NCBI GenBank assembly: GCA_015075365.1
Contig: JABTUN010000001.1
Coordinates: 2,232,001 to 2,296,000, forward strand
Origin: Verrucomicrobiaceae bacterium
Lineage (GTDB): Bacteria; Verrucomicrobiota; Verrucomicrobiia; Verrucomicrobiales; Verrucomicrobiaceae
DNA length: 64,000 nt
Direction: 5' to 3'
Below the pieces are notes generated by a model. The model was not told where the DNA came from. It ran no database searches and saw only the letters and a program-made list of their open reading frames with translations. How positions within the stretch are numbered: the first letter of the stretch is position 1; each line of letters begins with the position of its first letter. Shown here piece by piece: positions 41,354 through 50,074 of the stretch. The position numbers were made by a program, and so were the translations under genes.

Positions 41354-44346
41354 GACTTGGGTTCGTCCTGGAGGAAGCGTTGATAGAGATACGAGGCCGC
41401 GAGAGCGATGACCGCGACGATCATGAGCGCGCCGACGCGGTAGATGTTCCCGATGTTCGCGAGGTCGTGGAGGAAGAGCTTTATCAAGGCCACGCCGAGC
41501 AGCGCGATGCCGGTGTAGCGGACGGGCGCGGCTTTTTTCCAGATGCCGAGGCTGAGCAAGGCGAGCGCGAAGAGCGACCACGCGATGGTCGTGACCATGT
41601 CGCGTGCGAAGCTGTCGCCAAAGCGCAGCACATGCACGGTGGCGGTCGGCGAAGTGTAAAAGTCGGCGATCTCGTAGTTCATGAGCAGGAAGAGCAACGC
41701 AGTGCCGAGGCTGAGGAAACCGGCACGCAGATACACCTGCCGCCATTTGTCGGCGGGCGGCTGCAAGAACCACGCGGCGGCGAATTGAGCGAGGGCGGTT
41801 AGACTCAGCGCATACAGCGGCCAGTTCATGAGCGCGGTGTCGCCACGCACCTGACCGGCCCAGAGGTTGAGATTCAGCGCGAGGCGCACGAAGGCGGCGA
41901 TGAGCAATCCCGCGCCGGTGAGTCGCAGGCCATCGTGCGGCACGCGGCGGAAGAGCCAGCACAGTGCCGCGCCCTCCAGCGCCCAGCCGAGCGTGATCCA
42001 CTGACGCTCAAACTGCACCGGAAACACCAGCGTGATGAAAAACAGCGCCACACCGCCATGCCACGCGAGCTGCGTGAGCCGCGCGGGATTCTGCGGCGTG
42101 TGTTTTTTCAGAATGAAGACCAGCAGCACAAGCGGTGGCAGCGCAAAGCCGAGCGGCAGCAGACCCATCGCGCCATTCGGCCACGCGAGCGTCACGACGC
42201 GGAACACGAGCCCAAAAAAGCCGAGCCCCGCAGCCGCTGAGGAGATCCATGGCAGCTTTCGCTCGGCTTGTTTCGCATGGAAGAGCAGCGGATGCAGGGT
42301 GAAGAGCGCATAGAAACCGAGATACCACACCAGCGGCAGCACCGGCGACTCCGCATCGAAGCTCTGCGCATGCCAGGACCACGTCAGCGCGAGCACGCAG
42401 CCGAGCGCGGCCGGCACGAGCTGCGTGATGCCGCTCACGCGTGCGAGGCCGAGCATGAAAGCGGTGAGCAGCAGCGCGAGGCCGAACATCGGCGAGGGAT
42501 TCGCTACCTTCAGATGCAGCGTGGCTGCGATGAGCAGCACGAAGGGCATCACCGCCGCGCTGACAGGCAGAGCGCCTGCGAAGGCGGCCTGCGGACGCTT
42601 TTTCGCCAGCCAACTGCCCACACCGATGAAGAGCAGGCTGAATCCGCCGAGCACCGCGAGGAAGGGCGCGAGGCTGAGCGAGGCATTGGAGGGCAGTCGC
42701 AAAAACAACCACATGCCGACGGTGATGACGGTCAGTGTCAGCGCTGCAAACACCGGCGCGAGCGCACCCGTCGCGATGGCCACGCCGATGACGAGCGCAT
42801 CGGCGAGCAGTACGGCGGGCCACAGGGCGATGCTGACTTCATTCAGGCAAAGCACCGGCAGCATCATGAGCGCGAGCGAGATGACCGGCGTCCAGCTCAG
42901 GAAGCCCTGCACGCTTTCACCACGACGCTGCCACAGCACCGCAAAGGCCGTGTGCACCGCGCCAAAGAGCAAATACAGGCCCAGCGCCCACGGCAGCAGT
43001 TCCGTTTTGAGGCTCGACGTGGTCCAGATCATCAAATGCAGAAAGCCGAGGCCTGCATTGATGCCCTGCGCCATTTTCACACGCGGACGCAGCCACACGA
43101 GGGTCATCACGAGCGCCGATACGCCGAACACGAGCGTGTAGAGCACGCCGGGGCGGTTCGTGATGCTTTCGAACCACAGCAGGTTGAGCGCCGCGAGCCA
43201 CGCGCCCGCCAAAAGCATGAGCGCGCCGCTTTCCTGCGCCTTTTCATCGTTCTTCATCCACACGAGCGCGGCGGTGAAGAGCGCGGCAAAGCCCAGCATC
43301 ACGCCAATCGGCATCCAAGTGGCCGCGCCATGCGCGTATTGGCTTTCGTTCCAAAACTTCGCCAGCCAGCCGAATTGCATCACCAGCACACCACCCGCGG
43401 CAAGCGGCACGAGGTGATGCCAGCGCGTGTGTTTCACCACCGCGAGCACGCCGAGGCACAGCAGCGCGATGTAGCTCCACAGGCCGAAGGGATTGTCATG
43501 GCCGGTGGAGCACAGGATTGGCGTCAAAAAGCCGCCGAGCAGGCCGAGGATGGCCACGACTTGCGCCTTGAGCCGCACCGCGAGCAGGAAGGCTGCCGCT
43601 GTCACCGCCGCCATGAAGCCAAAGGTGACCAGCGCATGGTCAAACGGTGCGATGTGCCAGATGGCATGCGCGGTGAAACTCACGCCATAAAGCATGACGA
43701 TGCCCGTGGCGATGAGCGTCTGCGCTAGCGTGAGGTAGCGCGGCCTGCGATGCGTGATGACGCCGCCTACGACGAGTCCGATGCCCGTGATGAGCCCCAT
43801 GGCCATGCGCAGCGCGGGCGAGATCCAGCCCTGCTCCATGCTGTGCTTCACAAAGAACACGACGCCGAGAAACAACGCCAGCCCGCCGACCCATGCGAAA
43901 AGCTTCGCACCCATGAACTGCTCCAGATTGAGCTCGGGTGCCTTTGGCAGAGTGGGAGGCGGTTTGGGGGCTTGAGGTGCGATCTCGCGCTTGGGCTGCG
44001 GTTTGGGCAGATCTGGCAGCGGTGGCGGTTTCGGCGGAGAAGGCGCGATTTCGCGATGCAGCTCTGTTTTTGGCGATGGGGCGGCCACAGGTGCGAAAGC
44101 GGGCTTTTCAGGCTCTGCCGCGACCGGGGCAGCCTGGGCGGGCGGGGTGCTGATGAGCCTGCTCACACTGGCAGAGAGCTTTTGGACACGTTCGAGCTGC
44201 GTGGCACCGAGTTCGCGCAGTCGGGAGACCTCCTCACGCAGCTCGCGGGCTTCGCGGCGTGCCCGCGTGGCCGTCACCAGGGCGCAGACCGGCAGGATCA
44301 GCACCGCTCCGGAGACGAGAAGGAGAAGCAGAATGATTTCATCCAT
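41350..44346 (-). CDS. DUF2339 polytopic membrane protein
   Basis: 998 residues from MDEIILLLLLVSGAVLILP; a GTG at 44358 is possible. An N-terminal anchor and a short coil (REARELREEVSRLRELG) are followed by a Pro/Ala/Lys-rich linker (about 65-150) and then a very long array of membrane helices, more than 20, with VGGLALFLGVVFFVKHSMEQ as the first of the family signatures. The final LGVALIKLFLHDLANIG is typical of the C-terminus. DUF2339 and DUF3999 genes recur together and here share a 4-base overlap. Function is unknown. Confidence 0.87.
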   Translation of the reverse strand: MDEIILLLLLVSGAVLILPVCALVTATRARREARELREEVSRLRELGATQLERVQKLSASVSRLISTPPAQAAPVAAEPEKPAFAPVAAPSPKTELHREIAPSPPKPPPLPDLPKPQPKREIAPQAPKPPPTLPKAPELNLEQFMGAKLFAWVGGLALFLGVVFFVKHSMEQGWISPALRMAMGLITGIGLVVGGVITHRRPRYLTLAQTLIATGIVMLYGVSFTAHAIWHIAPFDHALVTFGFMAAVTAAAFLLAVRLKAQVVAILGLLGGFLTPILCSTGHDNPFGLWSYIALLCLGVLAVVKHTRWHHLVPLAAGGVLVMQFGWLAKFWNESQYAHGAATWMPIGVMLGFAALFTAALVWMKNDEKAQESGALMLLAGAWLAALNLLWFESITNRPGVLYTLVFGVSALVMTLVWLRPRVKMAQGINAGLGFLHLMIWTTSSLKTELLPWALGLYLLFGAVHTAFAVLWQRRGESVQGFLSWTPVISLALMMLPVLCLNEVSIALWPAVLLADALVIGVAIATGALAPVFAALTLTVITVGMWLFLRLPSNASLSLAPFLAVLGGFSLLFIGVGSWLAKKRPQAAFAGALPVSAAVMPFVLLIAATLHLKVANPSPMFGLALLLTAFMLGLARVSGITQLVPAALGCVLALTWSWHAQSFDAESPVLPLVWYLGFYALFTLHPLLFHAKQAERKLPWISSAAAGLGFFGLVFRVVTLAWPNGAMGLLPLGFALPPLVLLVFILKKHTPQNPARLTQLAWHGGVALFFITLVFPVQFERQWITLGWALEGAALCWLFRRVPHDGLRLTGAGLLIAAFVRLALNLNLWAGQVRGDTALMNWPLYALSLTALAQFAAAWFLQPPADKWRQVYLRAGFLSLGTALLFLLMNYEIADFYTSPTATVHVLRFGDSFARDMVTTIAWSLFALALLSLGIWKKAAPVRYTGIALLGVALIKLFLHDLANIGNIYRVGALMIVAVIALAASYLYQRFLQDEPKS

Positions 44347-44436
44347 GACACCGCTCACTTTGCCGGGAATCGTGACGGCGGTAAATTGATATTGCCGAGC
44401 GTGGCATTGAGGAAATCGAACGACTCGCGGCCAGAA

Positions 44437-45591
44437 TCAGCGAATGCCCACCTGCCCGGCCAGTATGCCCAGCTCCTTCAGCGGCAGCGCCTCTACTTGT
44501 TCGTGCACGGGATAGCGTTTCTCACCCGGGTGCACGATCCAGGCTCGCTCAAGCTTGAGGTCAGTGAGGGCGACGTGGAGAGATTTGGTCATCTTGGGAC
44601 CATCGTTCACCTTGAACTCGACTCCGTAGGCTTTGCCGCCACGAAAGAGCAACAGATCGAGCTCCGCGCCGGCGTGCGTGCCCCAGTAGTAGGTATCCGC
44701 GCTGCCGCAGAGCGCCAGGACCTGCTCCAGGGCGTAGCCTTCCCACGATGCGCCGAGCTTTGGGTGCGAGTGCAGGTCTTTCGTGGTCTGGATGCCGAGA
44801 AGGCTGTGCAGCAGGCCGCTGTCACGCACATAGACCTTCGGAGCGCTCAGCTCACGTTTGCCGAGATTTGCATGCCAAGGCGTGAGTCGTCGCACGACAT
44901 AGGTGCCGCATAAAATGTCGAGGTAGTTCCGTGCGGTGCCCTCCGAGGAGCCGAGCGCCCTGGCAAGCTCCGCCGCATTCCACGTCTGGCCATGGTAGTG
45001 GCCAACCATGGTCCAAAAGCGCCTCAGGGTTTGCGCTGGCGTGCGGATGCCGAGCTGCGGCAGATCGCGTTCGAGGAAAGTGCGGATGAAGTCCGAGCGC
45101 CAACGCCAGCTCGCAGCATCGCCATTTGCCAAAAACGAGCGCGGGAAGCCGCCACGCAGCCACAGATCATCGAGTTCGTCAGTCTTGACCTCGCCCGTGT
45201 GAAAGCCTGTCAGGTCCACAAAGCCGACCCGGCCCGCCAGGGTCTCGGAGACACCTTTGACGATGTCCGGCGACGCGGAGCCGAGAATCAAAAAACGCGC
45301 GGGTTTGCTGCGGCGATCTGCCAGCGGTCGCAAGGCTGCAAAAAGCTCCGGGTGACGCTGAATCTCATCAATCACGACCAGACCCGTGAGCTTTTTGAGC
45401 GCCAGCTCGGGCTGGGAAAGCGCGGCGCGATCCTCGGTGCTTTCCATATCGAACCAGTGCCCGCCGTCCCGGTCGGCGAGCATGCGCGCGAGCGTGGTTT
45501 TCCCACACTGACGCGGTCCCAACAAGGCGGTGACAGGGTTTTCCCCCAAAGCCGTTTCTAGGCGGCTCATGGCTTCCTTGCGATTAATCAT
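44437..45591 (-). CDS. AAA ATPase with DUF4143 domain
   Basis: 384 residues from MINRKEAMSRLETALG. The N-terminal AAA_14 domain has Walker A GPRQCGKT (25-32), Walker B LTGLVVIDEIQR and sensor ILGSASPDIV. The C-terminal DUF4143 domain has SWEGYALEQVLA and GTHAGAELDLLLFRGGK with a GVEFK motif, a PD-(D/E)xK-like nuclease pattern. Such proteins are widespread and of uncertain role, often linked to DNA handling or stress. The next gene upstream on the strand starts 26 bases away. An upstream in-frame ATG at 45621 is also possible. Confidence 0.85.
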   Translation of the reverse strand: MINRKEAMSRLETALGENPVTALLGPRQCGKTTLARMLADRDGGHWFDMESTEDRAALSQPELALKKLTGLVVIDEIQRHPELFAALRPLADRRSKPARFLILGSASPDIVKGVSETLAGRVGFVDLTGFHTGEVKTDELDDLWLRGGFPRSFLANGDAASWRWRSDFIRTFLERDLPQLGIRTPAQTLRRFWTMVGHYHGQTWNAAELARALGSSEGTARNYLDILCGTYVVRRLTPWHANLGKRELSAPKVYVRDSGLLHSLLGIQTTKDLHSHPKLGASWEGYALEQVLALCGSADTYYWGTHAGAELDLLLFRGGKAYGVEFKVNDGPKMTKSLHVALTDLKLERAWIVHPGEKRYPVHEQVEALPLKELGILAGQVGIR

Positions 45592-45617
45592 GGATGTGAA
45601 AATAAACTTGAAAATCC

Positions 45618-46412
45618 TCAAATCAATTGCGGATTTTCAAGGTTGTTTGGAAGCTGCTTTTTTTCCACTTCCACGACCAAATCACCGACAAATCCTGGAT
45701 TCGGTTTGTCGGGATAGGCGCGTGGATTCGCCAGCACGCGAGTCTGGCCAATAAAGTAGTCTTTGGAGTGGTGAATGTGGCCGTGAATCCAGAGGCGGGG
45801 CTGATATTGAAGAATGAGCGGCTCCAGATTCGAAGCGTAGGCGCAACTGATCTCCTCGAAACGCCGATGCTCGGGCAGCGAGAGGATCGACGGTGCGTGG
45901 TGGGTGACAATGATGCTGGATGAGGCGTCTCCAACTTCAAAGAAGGCGCGCATGGCGGCCACAGAGGCGAGATGGGCCTGCCGCGTGTCTTTGGCCGAAA
46001 GCCTTTTGTAGCCGCGAGCGGAGTTTCGCGTGCGCTTGTAATCATTCATGACGGCATCCGCTGCGATGGCTCCGATCTGCCAGTCGCCCATCAACGCCAT
46101 GTCGGTCCAAAGAGTGCAGCCAAAGATGCGCACGCCGCCGATGGTGACGGATTCGTTCTCCAGAACGTGGACATTCGTGCCGCGCGCCATGTCGCGGAGT
46201 TTGTCGAGCAGCGAAGGGTAATTCTCGCCGTAGTACTCGTGATTGCCGCAGAGATAGATGACCGGCACGTCGGTGAAGGTGCGCAGAATCCACTTCAAGC
46301 CGTTGGTTTTGGTCGAGACATCGCCCGCGAGCACGACGCAGTCACAGTCCACCCGCGGAACCGGCACCTCGCCGAATTCTTGATGGAGGTCGCTGAGAAT
46401 GTGGAGGCGCAT
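45618..46412 (-). CDS. Calcineurin-like metallophosphoesterase
   Basis: 264 residues. Metal-binding motifs are ordered as in the family: MRLHILSDLHQEF (D-x-H), VVLAGDVS (GD), LCGNHEYYGE (GNHE), IIVTHHAPS (H) and WIHGHIHHS (GH-x-H). It is probably a cytosolic phosphohydrolase; the substrate cannot be read from sequence. It starts 10 bases after the stop of the frameshifted HAD-like gene and precedes the ATPase gene by 26 bases, so avtA, HAD, phosphoesterase and ATPase look like one operon. Confidence 0.9.
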   Translation of the reverse strand: MRLHILSDLHQEFGEVPVPRVDCDCVVLAGDVSTKTNGLKWILRTFTDVPVIYLCGNHEYYGENYPSLLDKLRDMARGTNVHVLENESVTIGGVRIFGCTLWTDMALMGDWQIGAIAADAVMNDYKRTRNSARGYKRLSAKDTRQAHLASVAAMRAFFEVGDASSSIIVTHHAPSILSLPEHRRFEEISCAYASNLEPLILQYQPRLWIHGHIHHSKDYFIGQTRVLANPRAYPDKPNPGFVGDLVVEVEKKQLPNNLENPQLI

Positions 46413-46421
46413 GGGAGTGTT

Positions 46422-46729
46422 TTACGGCTTCAGGTAGTCTTCGAGGCCCTTGCCCGTGCATGTCGTCGGATGAAAAGTCGTGCAGAAGACCCAATCTTTG
46501 ACTTCCTGATCGTCAATCATGACACGGGGCTTTGGCAGAAAGGCCACGAAGCAGTCGGTGATGCCGAGTTCTGCTGCTGTTTCACGGCAGTAGTCAGCAC
46601 CACCCGCGCTCCAAAGATACAGCGTTGCGCCTTCCAGCGGCGAACATGCTCGATGACCGACACAATCGGGATGCGAGTGGTTCCGACCGTTCGGACCAAG
46701 GTGTCATCGACATCGACGTAGAAAATCAT
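46422..46729 (-). pseudogene. HAD-like phosphatase with a one-base frameshift
   Basis: The N-terminal frame gives MIFYVDVDDTLVRTVGTTRI with the HAD motif DxDxT(L), then runs into a wrong frame and stops. Shifting frame near 46625-46645 restores GATLYLWSAGGADYCRETAA and, further on, DCFVAFLPKPRVMIDDQEV and a natural stop at 46422-46424. The total length is 308 bases, one short of 103 codons. Either a single base is lost (assembly or true mutation) or the two parts are separate. The intact product would be a roughly 100-residue small HAD protein. It sits 4 bases after avtA and 10 before the phosphoesterase gene. Confidence 0.75.
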
Positions 46730-46732
46730 GGA

Positions 46733-47995
46733 TTAGAACAACTTGATGACTTCCTCCGCGATGATCTCCAGGCCCTCCTGCACGATGTGCGGCGGCTGGG
46801 AGTAGGTGAGGCGGAGGCATTCGTTGGGGTGTTGCCAGGGCTGGTCGAGGCCGAAGGCGAAGTAGTGGCCGGGGATGACGAGGACCTTTCTCAATTTGAG
46901 GCGACGATAGAGCTCGGCAGCGGGGATGGGCAGGCCTTTGATCCAGAGCCAGAGAAAGAAGGCACCTTCCTGCGCGTGGAGCGCCCACGGGACCTTTTCG
47001 CCGAGGGCATTCGCGAGGATGGCTTTGGCGTGGTCGCTGCGTTCGCGATAAAACGGGCGGATGGTGTCGCGGCCGAGCTTGATGAGGGTGTCGTCTTTGA
47101 GCAGCGGGGTGAGGATGGACTGGCCGAGGTTGCCATTGGCGAGGCTGACGATGGCGTTCATGTTCGACAAGGCTTTCACGATGGGCGCGTCGGCGACGAT
47201 GACGGCGTTTCGCACGCCGGGGAGGCCGACTTTGCTCATGCTGATGCTGAAGATCATGCCGGGCTGCCATTTCGGCTGGAAGCCGTTGTGGATGACGCCG
47301 GGGAAGGGATGGCCGTAGGCGTTGTCGATGATGAGCGGGATGCCCTGAGCGGCGCAGAGGGCGTGGAGGCTCTGAAACTCGTTTTCGGTGAGCACATTGC
47401 CCGTGGGGTTCGTGGGGCAGCTCACCGCCATGGCAGCGATGGACGGATCGTGCCGCAGGCGGTCGAAATCGACGTGGTATTTGATCTCGTGCGGCGCGGT
47501 GTCGGTGATTTTCGGCAAACAGGCGGTGAACTGGCCTTCGCACAGCGCCTGGTTCGCATAGCCGATGTACTCGGGCAGCAGCGGGAAGAGCACGCGGCGC
47601 TTTTTGCCGGCGGTATCGCCTGCGAGGAGGTTGAAGAGCAAAAAGCAGGCGCTTTGGCTGCTCGGCATGACGGCAATGTTTTCGCGCGTGACCTCCCAGC
47701 CGCACTCGCGGCGCAAAAAGGCCGCCATGGCCTCGCGGAAGAGCGGATTGCCGCCGGGCGGATCGTAGTTGAGCAGCGCCTTGTTGATGCTGCCATCGGC
47801 GAGCATTTCGCTCATGCGCTGGCGCCACAGCGCCTGCACCTGCGGGATGGCGGCGGGCTGTCCGCCGCCGAGCATGCGCATGTCCGGATGGAGCGACAAA
47901 GCCTCGCCGCAGTCATCCATGAGCTCCTGGATGCCGCTGGGGCCGCCCAGGCGGGAGCCGATGTCTGAGAAACTGATTCCTGATGGTTGATTCAT
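46733..47995 (-). CDS. avtA: Valine-pyruvate aminotransferase
   Basis: 420 residues, close to enterobacterial AvtA throughout: MLGGGQPAAIPQVQALW, YDPPGGNPLFREAMAAFL, FPLLPEYIGYANQALCEG, CPTNPTGNVLTENE, IIDNAYGHPFPGVI and the PLP Lys (K255) in SMSKVGLPGVRNAV. It is a PLP-dependent class I/II aminotransferase swapping the amino group between valine and pyruvate (alanine supply). It is the first gene of a minus-strand group with the HAD-like, phosphoesterase and ATPase genes. Its start lies beside short ATTCCTGATTCA-like repeats. Confidence 0.92.
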   Translation of the reverse strand: MNQPSGISFSDIGSRLGGPSGIQELMDDCGEALSLHPDMRMLGGGQPAAIPQVQALWRQRMSEMLADGSINKALLNYDPPGGNPLFREAMAAFLRRECGWEVTRENIAVMPSSQSACFLLFNLLAGDTAGKKRRVLFPLLPEYIGYANQALCEGQFTACLPKITDTAPHEIKYHVDFDRLRHDPSIAAMAVSCPTNPTGNVLTENEFQSLHALCAAQGIPLIIDNAYGHPFPGVIHNGFQPKWQPGMIFSISMSKVGLPGVRNAVIVADAPIVKALSNMNAIVSLANGNLGQSILTPLLKDDTLIKLGRDTIRPFYRERSDHAKAILANALGEKVPWALHAQEGAFFLWLWIKGLPIPAAELYRRLKLRKVLVIPGHYFAFGLDQPWQHPNECLRLTYSQPPHIVQEGLEIIAEEVIKLF

Positions 47996-48057
47996 GATTC
48001 CTGATTCATTTCTGCCGCGGAGTCTGAATCAGGATTCGGGAATCCCAAATCAGGAAT
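47971..48057. repeat. Short ATTCCTGATT repeats and hairpin ahead of avtA
   Basis: TCCTGATTCA (47999-48008) pairs perfectly with TGAATCAGGA (48025-48034). Further ATTCCTGAT and related copies lie at about 47975-47984 and, inverted, at 48049-48056. The block covers the start codon of avtA and the gap to DUF2452. It may be a regulatory stem-loop on the transcript or a relic of a small repeat; no T-run is seen. Confidence 0.45.
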
Positions 48058-48489
48058 TCACGCGACCCGCGTGCGCACCCAGTCGCGAATGTTGAAGTCC
48101 GGCGCGGTTTTTTCCACCTGCCAGCGGCCGTCGGCGTTGAGCCGGAAGCTGCCGATCCAGCGCTGATGCCACTTGTCCGGCTCGATCAGGCTGAGATGGC
48201 ATTTGGTGCCGACTTCGTAGAGGTGGTAGATGTCACCAATAACGGGCTCGAAGCCAAACTGCGCCTCGTAGATGAGCTTGTTCCAGTTGAAGGCGTCGAT
48301 GACCTCCAGGTAGCGTTCTTGAATCTCCACCATCTCCTGCTGGAGCACGCGCTCCACACGGGAGACGCCGCGGGATTTAAAGGTGGTCAGGTCCTGCGGG
48401 ACAATCTTGGGCGCGAGCCGCGAGGGCGGATAGGGGAGGTAGTTGCTGCGCGGCTCGGGGGCTTGGAGGGCTGTGTCAATGGGGTCCAA
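48058..48489 (-). CDS. DUF2452 protein
   Basis: 143 residues with TTG as the likely start at 48489 (no ATG in this frame is suitable before residue 50). SNYLPYPPSRLAPKIVPQDL, VLQQEMVEIQERYLEVIDAF, FGFEPVIGDIYHLYEVG and GSFRLNADGRWQVEK match the DUF2452 layout (an N-terminal PxSRLAPKI, a helical middle, then YHLY and GSFRL). Function is unknown; probably a cytosolic protein. It lies 62 bases upstream of avtA on the same strand and is divergent from the lipoprotein gene. Confidence 0.8.
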   Translation of the reverse strand: MDPIDTALQAPEPRSNYLPYPPSRLAPKIVPQDLTTFKSRGVSRVERVLQQEMVEIQERYLEVIDAFNWNKLIYEAQFGFEPVIGDIYHLYEVGTKCHLSLIEPDKWHQRWIGSFRLNADGRWQVEKTAPDFNIRDWVRTRVA

Positions 48490-48589
48490 AACAGATGGGG
48501 GAAGGTTGGAGGAATACGCCGGGCTGCAAGTTGTGGATTGAACGGAGTCGTTGCCAGCGATTCAAAGTATGCCACCCTGCCTCCCCGCC

Positions 48590-49108
48590 ATGAACCGCCT
48601 TTTCCGCCTCCTTGCCCTGCCCGCGTGCGCCGTGCTGGCCTCCTGTGCGTCGTCCACCATGGATTCCATCCCGGACGAGGCAAAGATGGCCGAGTTCAAG
48701 GCGGCGGCGCAGCGCAGCCTGGTGCATGAATACACGGCCCTGGCCGAGCAGCGCCAGGCGGGCCAGATCTCCGAGGCGGAATACCAGGACAGCCTGGCGC
48801 GGCTGGACGCGCGCGCCACCTCCCATGCCCACACGCTGGCCTGGCAATCCCACGACATGGCGGAGAAGCAGCGCAAGGCGCGCGGCGAGCCCACGCCGGA
48901 CAATCCCATCGCCATCCAGGTGCCGAACGCCTTCATGGGCGGCGCGGGCGGCCAGTCCACCTTCCGCTCCGCCTTGCAGAACTACAACCTGGCAAACGGC
49001 GTGGGAGGCGGCACGAATCTGACGCCCAGCCTGCCCGCCAGCACCCTGGGAGGCGCCATGCGGCGCGGAAACTTCCCCGGCTCCATTTACGACGAGGACA
49101 TCCGTTGA
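48590..49108 (+). CDS. Putative lipoprotein, unknown function
   Basis: 172 residues from MNRLFRLLALPACAVLASCA. The lipobox LASC places the lipidated Cys near residue 19. The following part is helical (AKMAEFKAAAQRSLVHEYTA, EYQDSLARLDARATSHAHTL), then comes a Gly/Asn-rich tail. No family is recognised. It stands alone between the divergent DUF2452 gene and the convergent cdsA gene, whose stop codon adjoins its own. The ATG at 48590 was picked because it opens the lipoprotein leader. Confidence 0.75.
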   Translation: MNRLFRLLALPACAVLASCASSTMDSIPDEAKMAEFKAAAQRSLVHEYTALAEQRQAGQISEAEYQDSLARLDARATSHAHTLAWQSHDMAEKQRKARGEPTPDNPIAIQVPNAFMGGAGGQSTFRSALQNYNLANGVGGGTNLTPSLPASTLGGAMRRGNFPGSIYDEDIR

Positions 49109-50062
49109 TCACGCGTCCAGCGCATAGCGCGTGACGTGGAAAAACACTGGCGCGGCAAAGCTCAGCGAGTCCAGACGGTCCATAAAGCCGCCGTGGCCCG
49201 CGATCGCACCTCCCCAATCCTTCACCCCGCGGTCGCGCTTGATCGCGCTCATCACCAGGCCGCCGGCGAAGCCCATCAGCACGACCAGCGCCGCCATGCC
49301 GGCCGCTTGCAGCGGTGAAAATGGCGTGGCCCACCACAGCGCGGCGCCGATGACCGTCGTCGTCACCCCGCCGCCGAGGAATCCCTCCCAGGTCTTGCCC
49401 GGGCTCACCTTGGGCGCGATCTTGCGGCGGCCGCATGTCTTTCCCCAGACGTACTGCATCACATCGCTCAGCTCCACCACGGCCACGAACCAGAACAGTA
49501 GCTTTGCGTTCTGCCCCTCGTAGCCGGGGATCTGCAGCAGCATCAGGATGGCGGGCGCGTGGCTGATGCAGTACACGCAGACCATGAGGCCCCACTGGAT
49601 CTTCGATGTGCGCTCCAGAAAGCGCTCGCAGTCCCCGGCCAGCGCCGTGCGCATCGGCACCAGCAGGAAGGCATAGACCGGGATCAGGATGACAAACAGG
49701 CCGTACCAGCGCGTTGCCAGGATGTAGTAGTGCAGTGGCGTGATGATGAAGAAGACCCAGAACAGCGTGCGGTGGTCGCCCGGCTTTGTGGGTGTGAGTG
49801 TGATGAACTCCCGCAGCGCCATGAACGAGCACAGGCCGAAGAGGATCGTCGTGCCGGTGTCCCCGGTGGCGAGCGCCGTCGCAAAGACGGCCACCATCAG
49901 CCACCATGCGTTCGTGCGCGCGTTGAGGTTCGAGATGGTGATGTGCGCCGCGTCCGACTTCGCACGCCTTGCCAGCACGAGGCCGGTGGTCGAAGCGATG
50001 ACCAGCAGCCCCAGCGTGCCGCCAAGGAGCCAGCGAAAGGCAGGATCAGAAAGCAGGTTCAT
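49109..50062 (-). CDS. cdsA: Phosphatidate cytidylyltransferase
   Basis: 317 residues, about nine membrane segments. The CDS family signature is near 272-298: SAIKRDRGVKDWGGAIAGHG followed by GFMDRLD, with the two K/R-D pairs and HGG. The enzyme makes CDP-diacylglycerol from phosphatidic acid and CTP at the inner membrane. It is read 12 bases after plsC, which makes its substrate, a sensible two-gene lipid operon. Confidence 0.95.
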   Translation of the reverse strand: MNLLSDPAFRWLLGGTLGLLVIASTTGLVLARRAKSDAAHITISNLNARTNAWWLMVAVFATALATGDTGTTILFGLCSFMALREFITLTPTKPGDHRTLFWVFFIITPLHYYILATRWYGLFVILIPVYAFLLVPMRTALAGDCERFLERTSKIQWGLMVCVYCISHAPAILMLLQIPGYEGQNAKLLFWFVAVVELSDVMQYVWGKTCGRRKIAPKVSPGKTWEGFLGGGVTTTVIGAALWWATPFSPLQAAGMAALVVLMGFAGGLVMSAIKRDRGVKDWGGAIAGHGGFMDRLDSLSFAAPVFFHVTRYALDA

Positions 50063-50074
50063 CGCGGCATGATT

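Noticed and set aside
42268..43728. 486-residue His/Arg/Glu-rich plus-strand frame opposite DUF2339
   Set aside because: Antisense of a polytopic membrane protein; charged repeats mirror hydrophobic codons.
44437..45591. AAA-DUF4143 protein as part of a defence system
   Set aside because: These ATPases are common and often solitary. Here it is beside a phosphoesterase and avtA, with no effector gene nearby.
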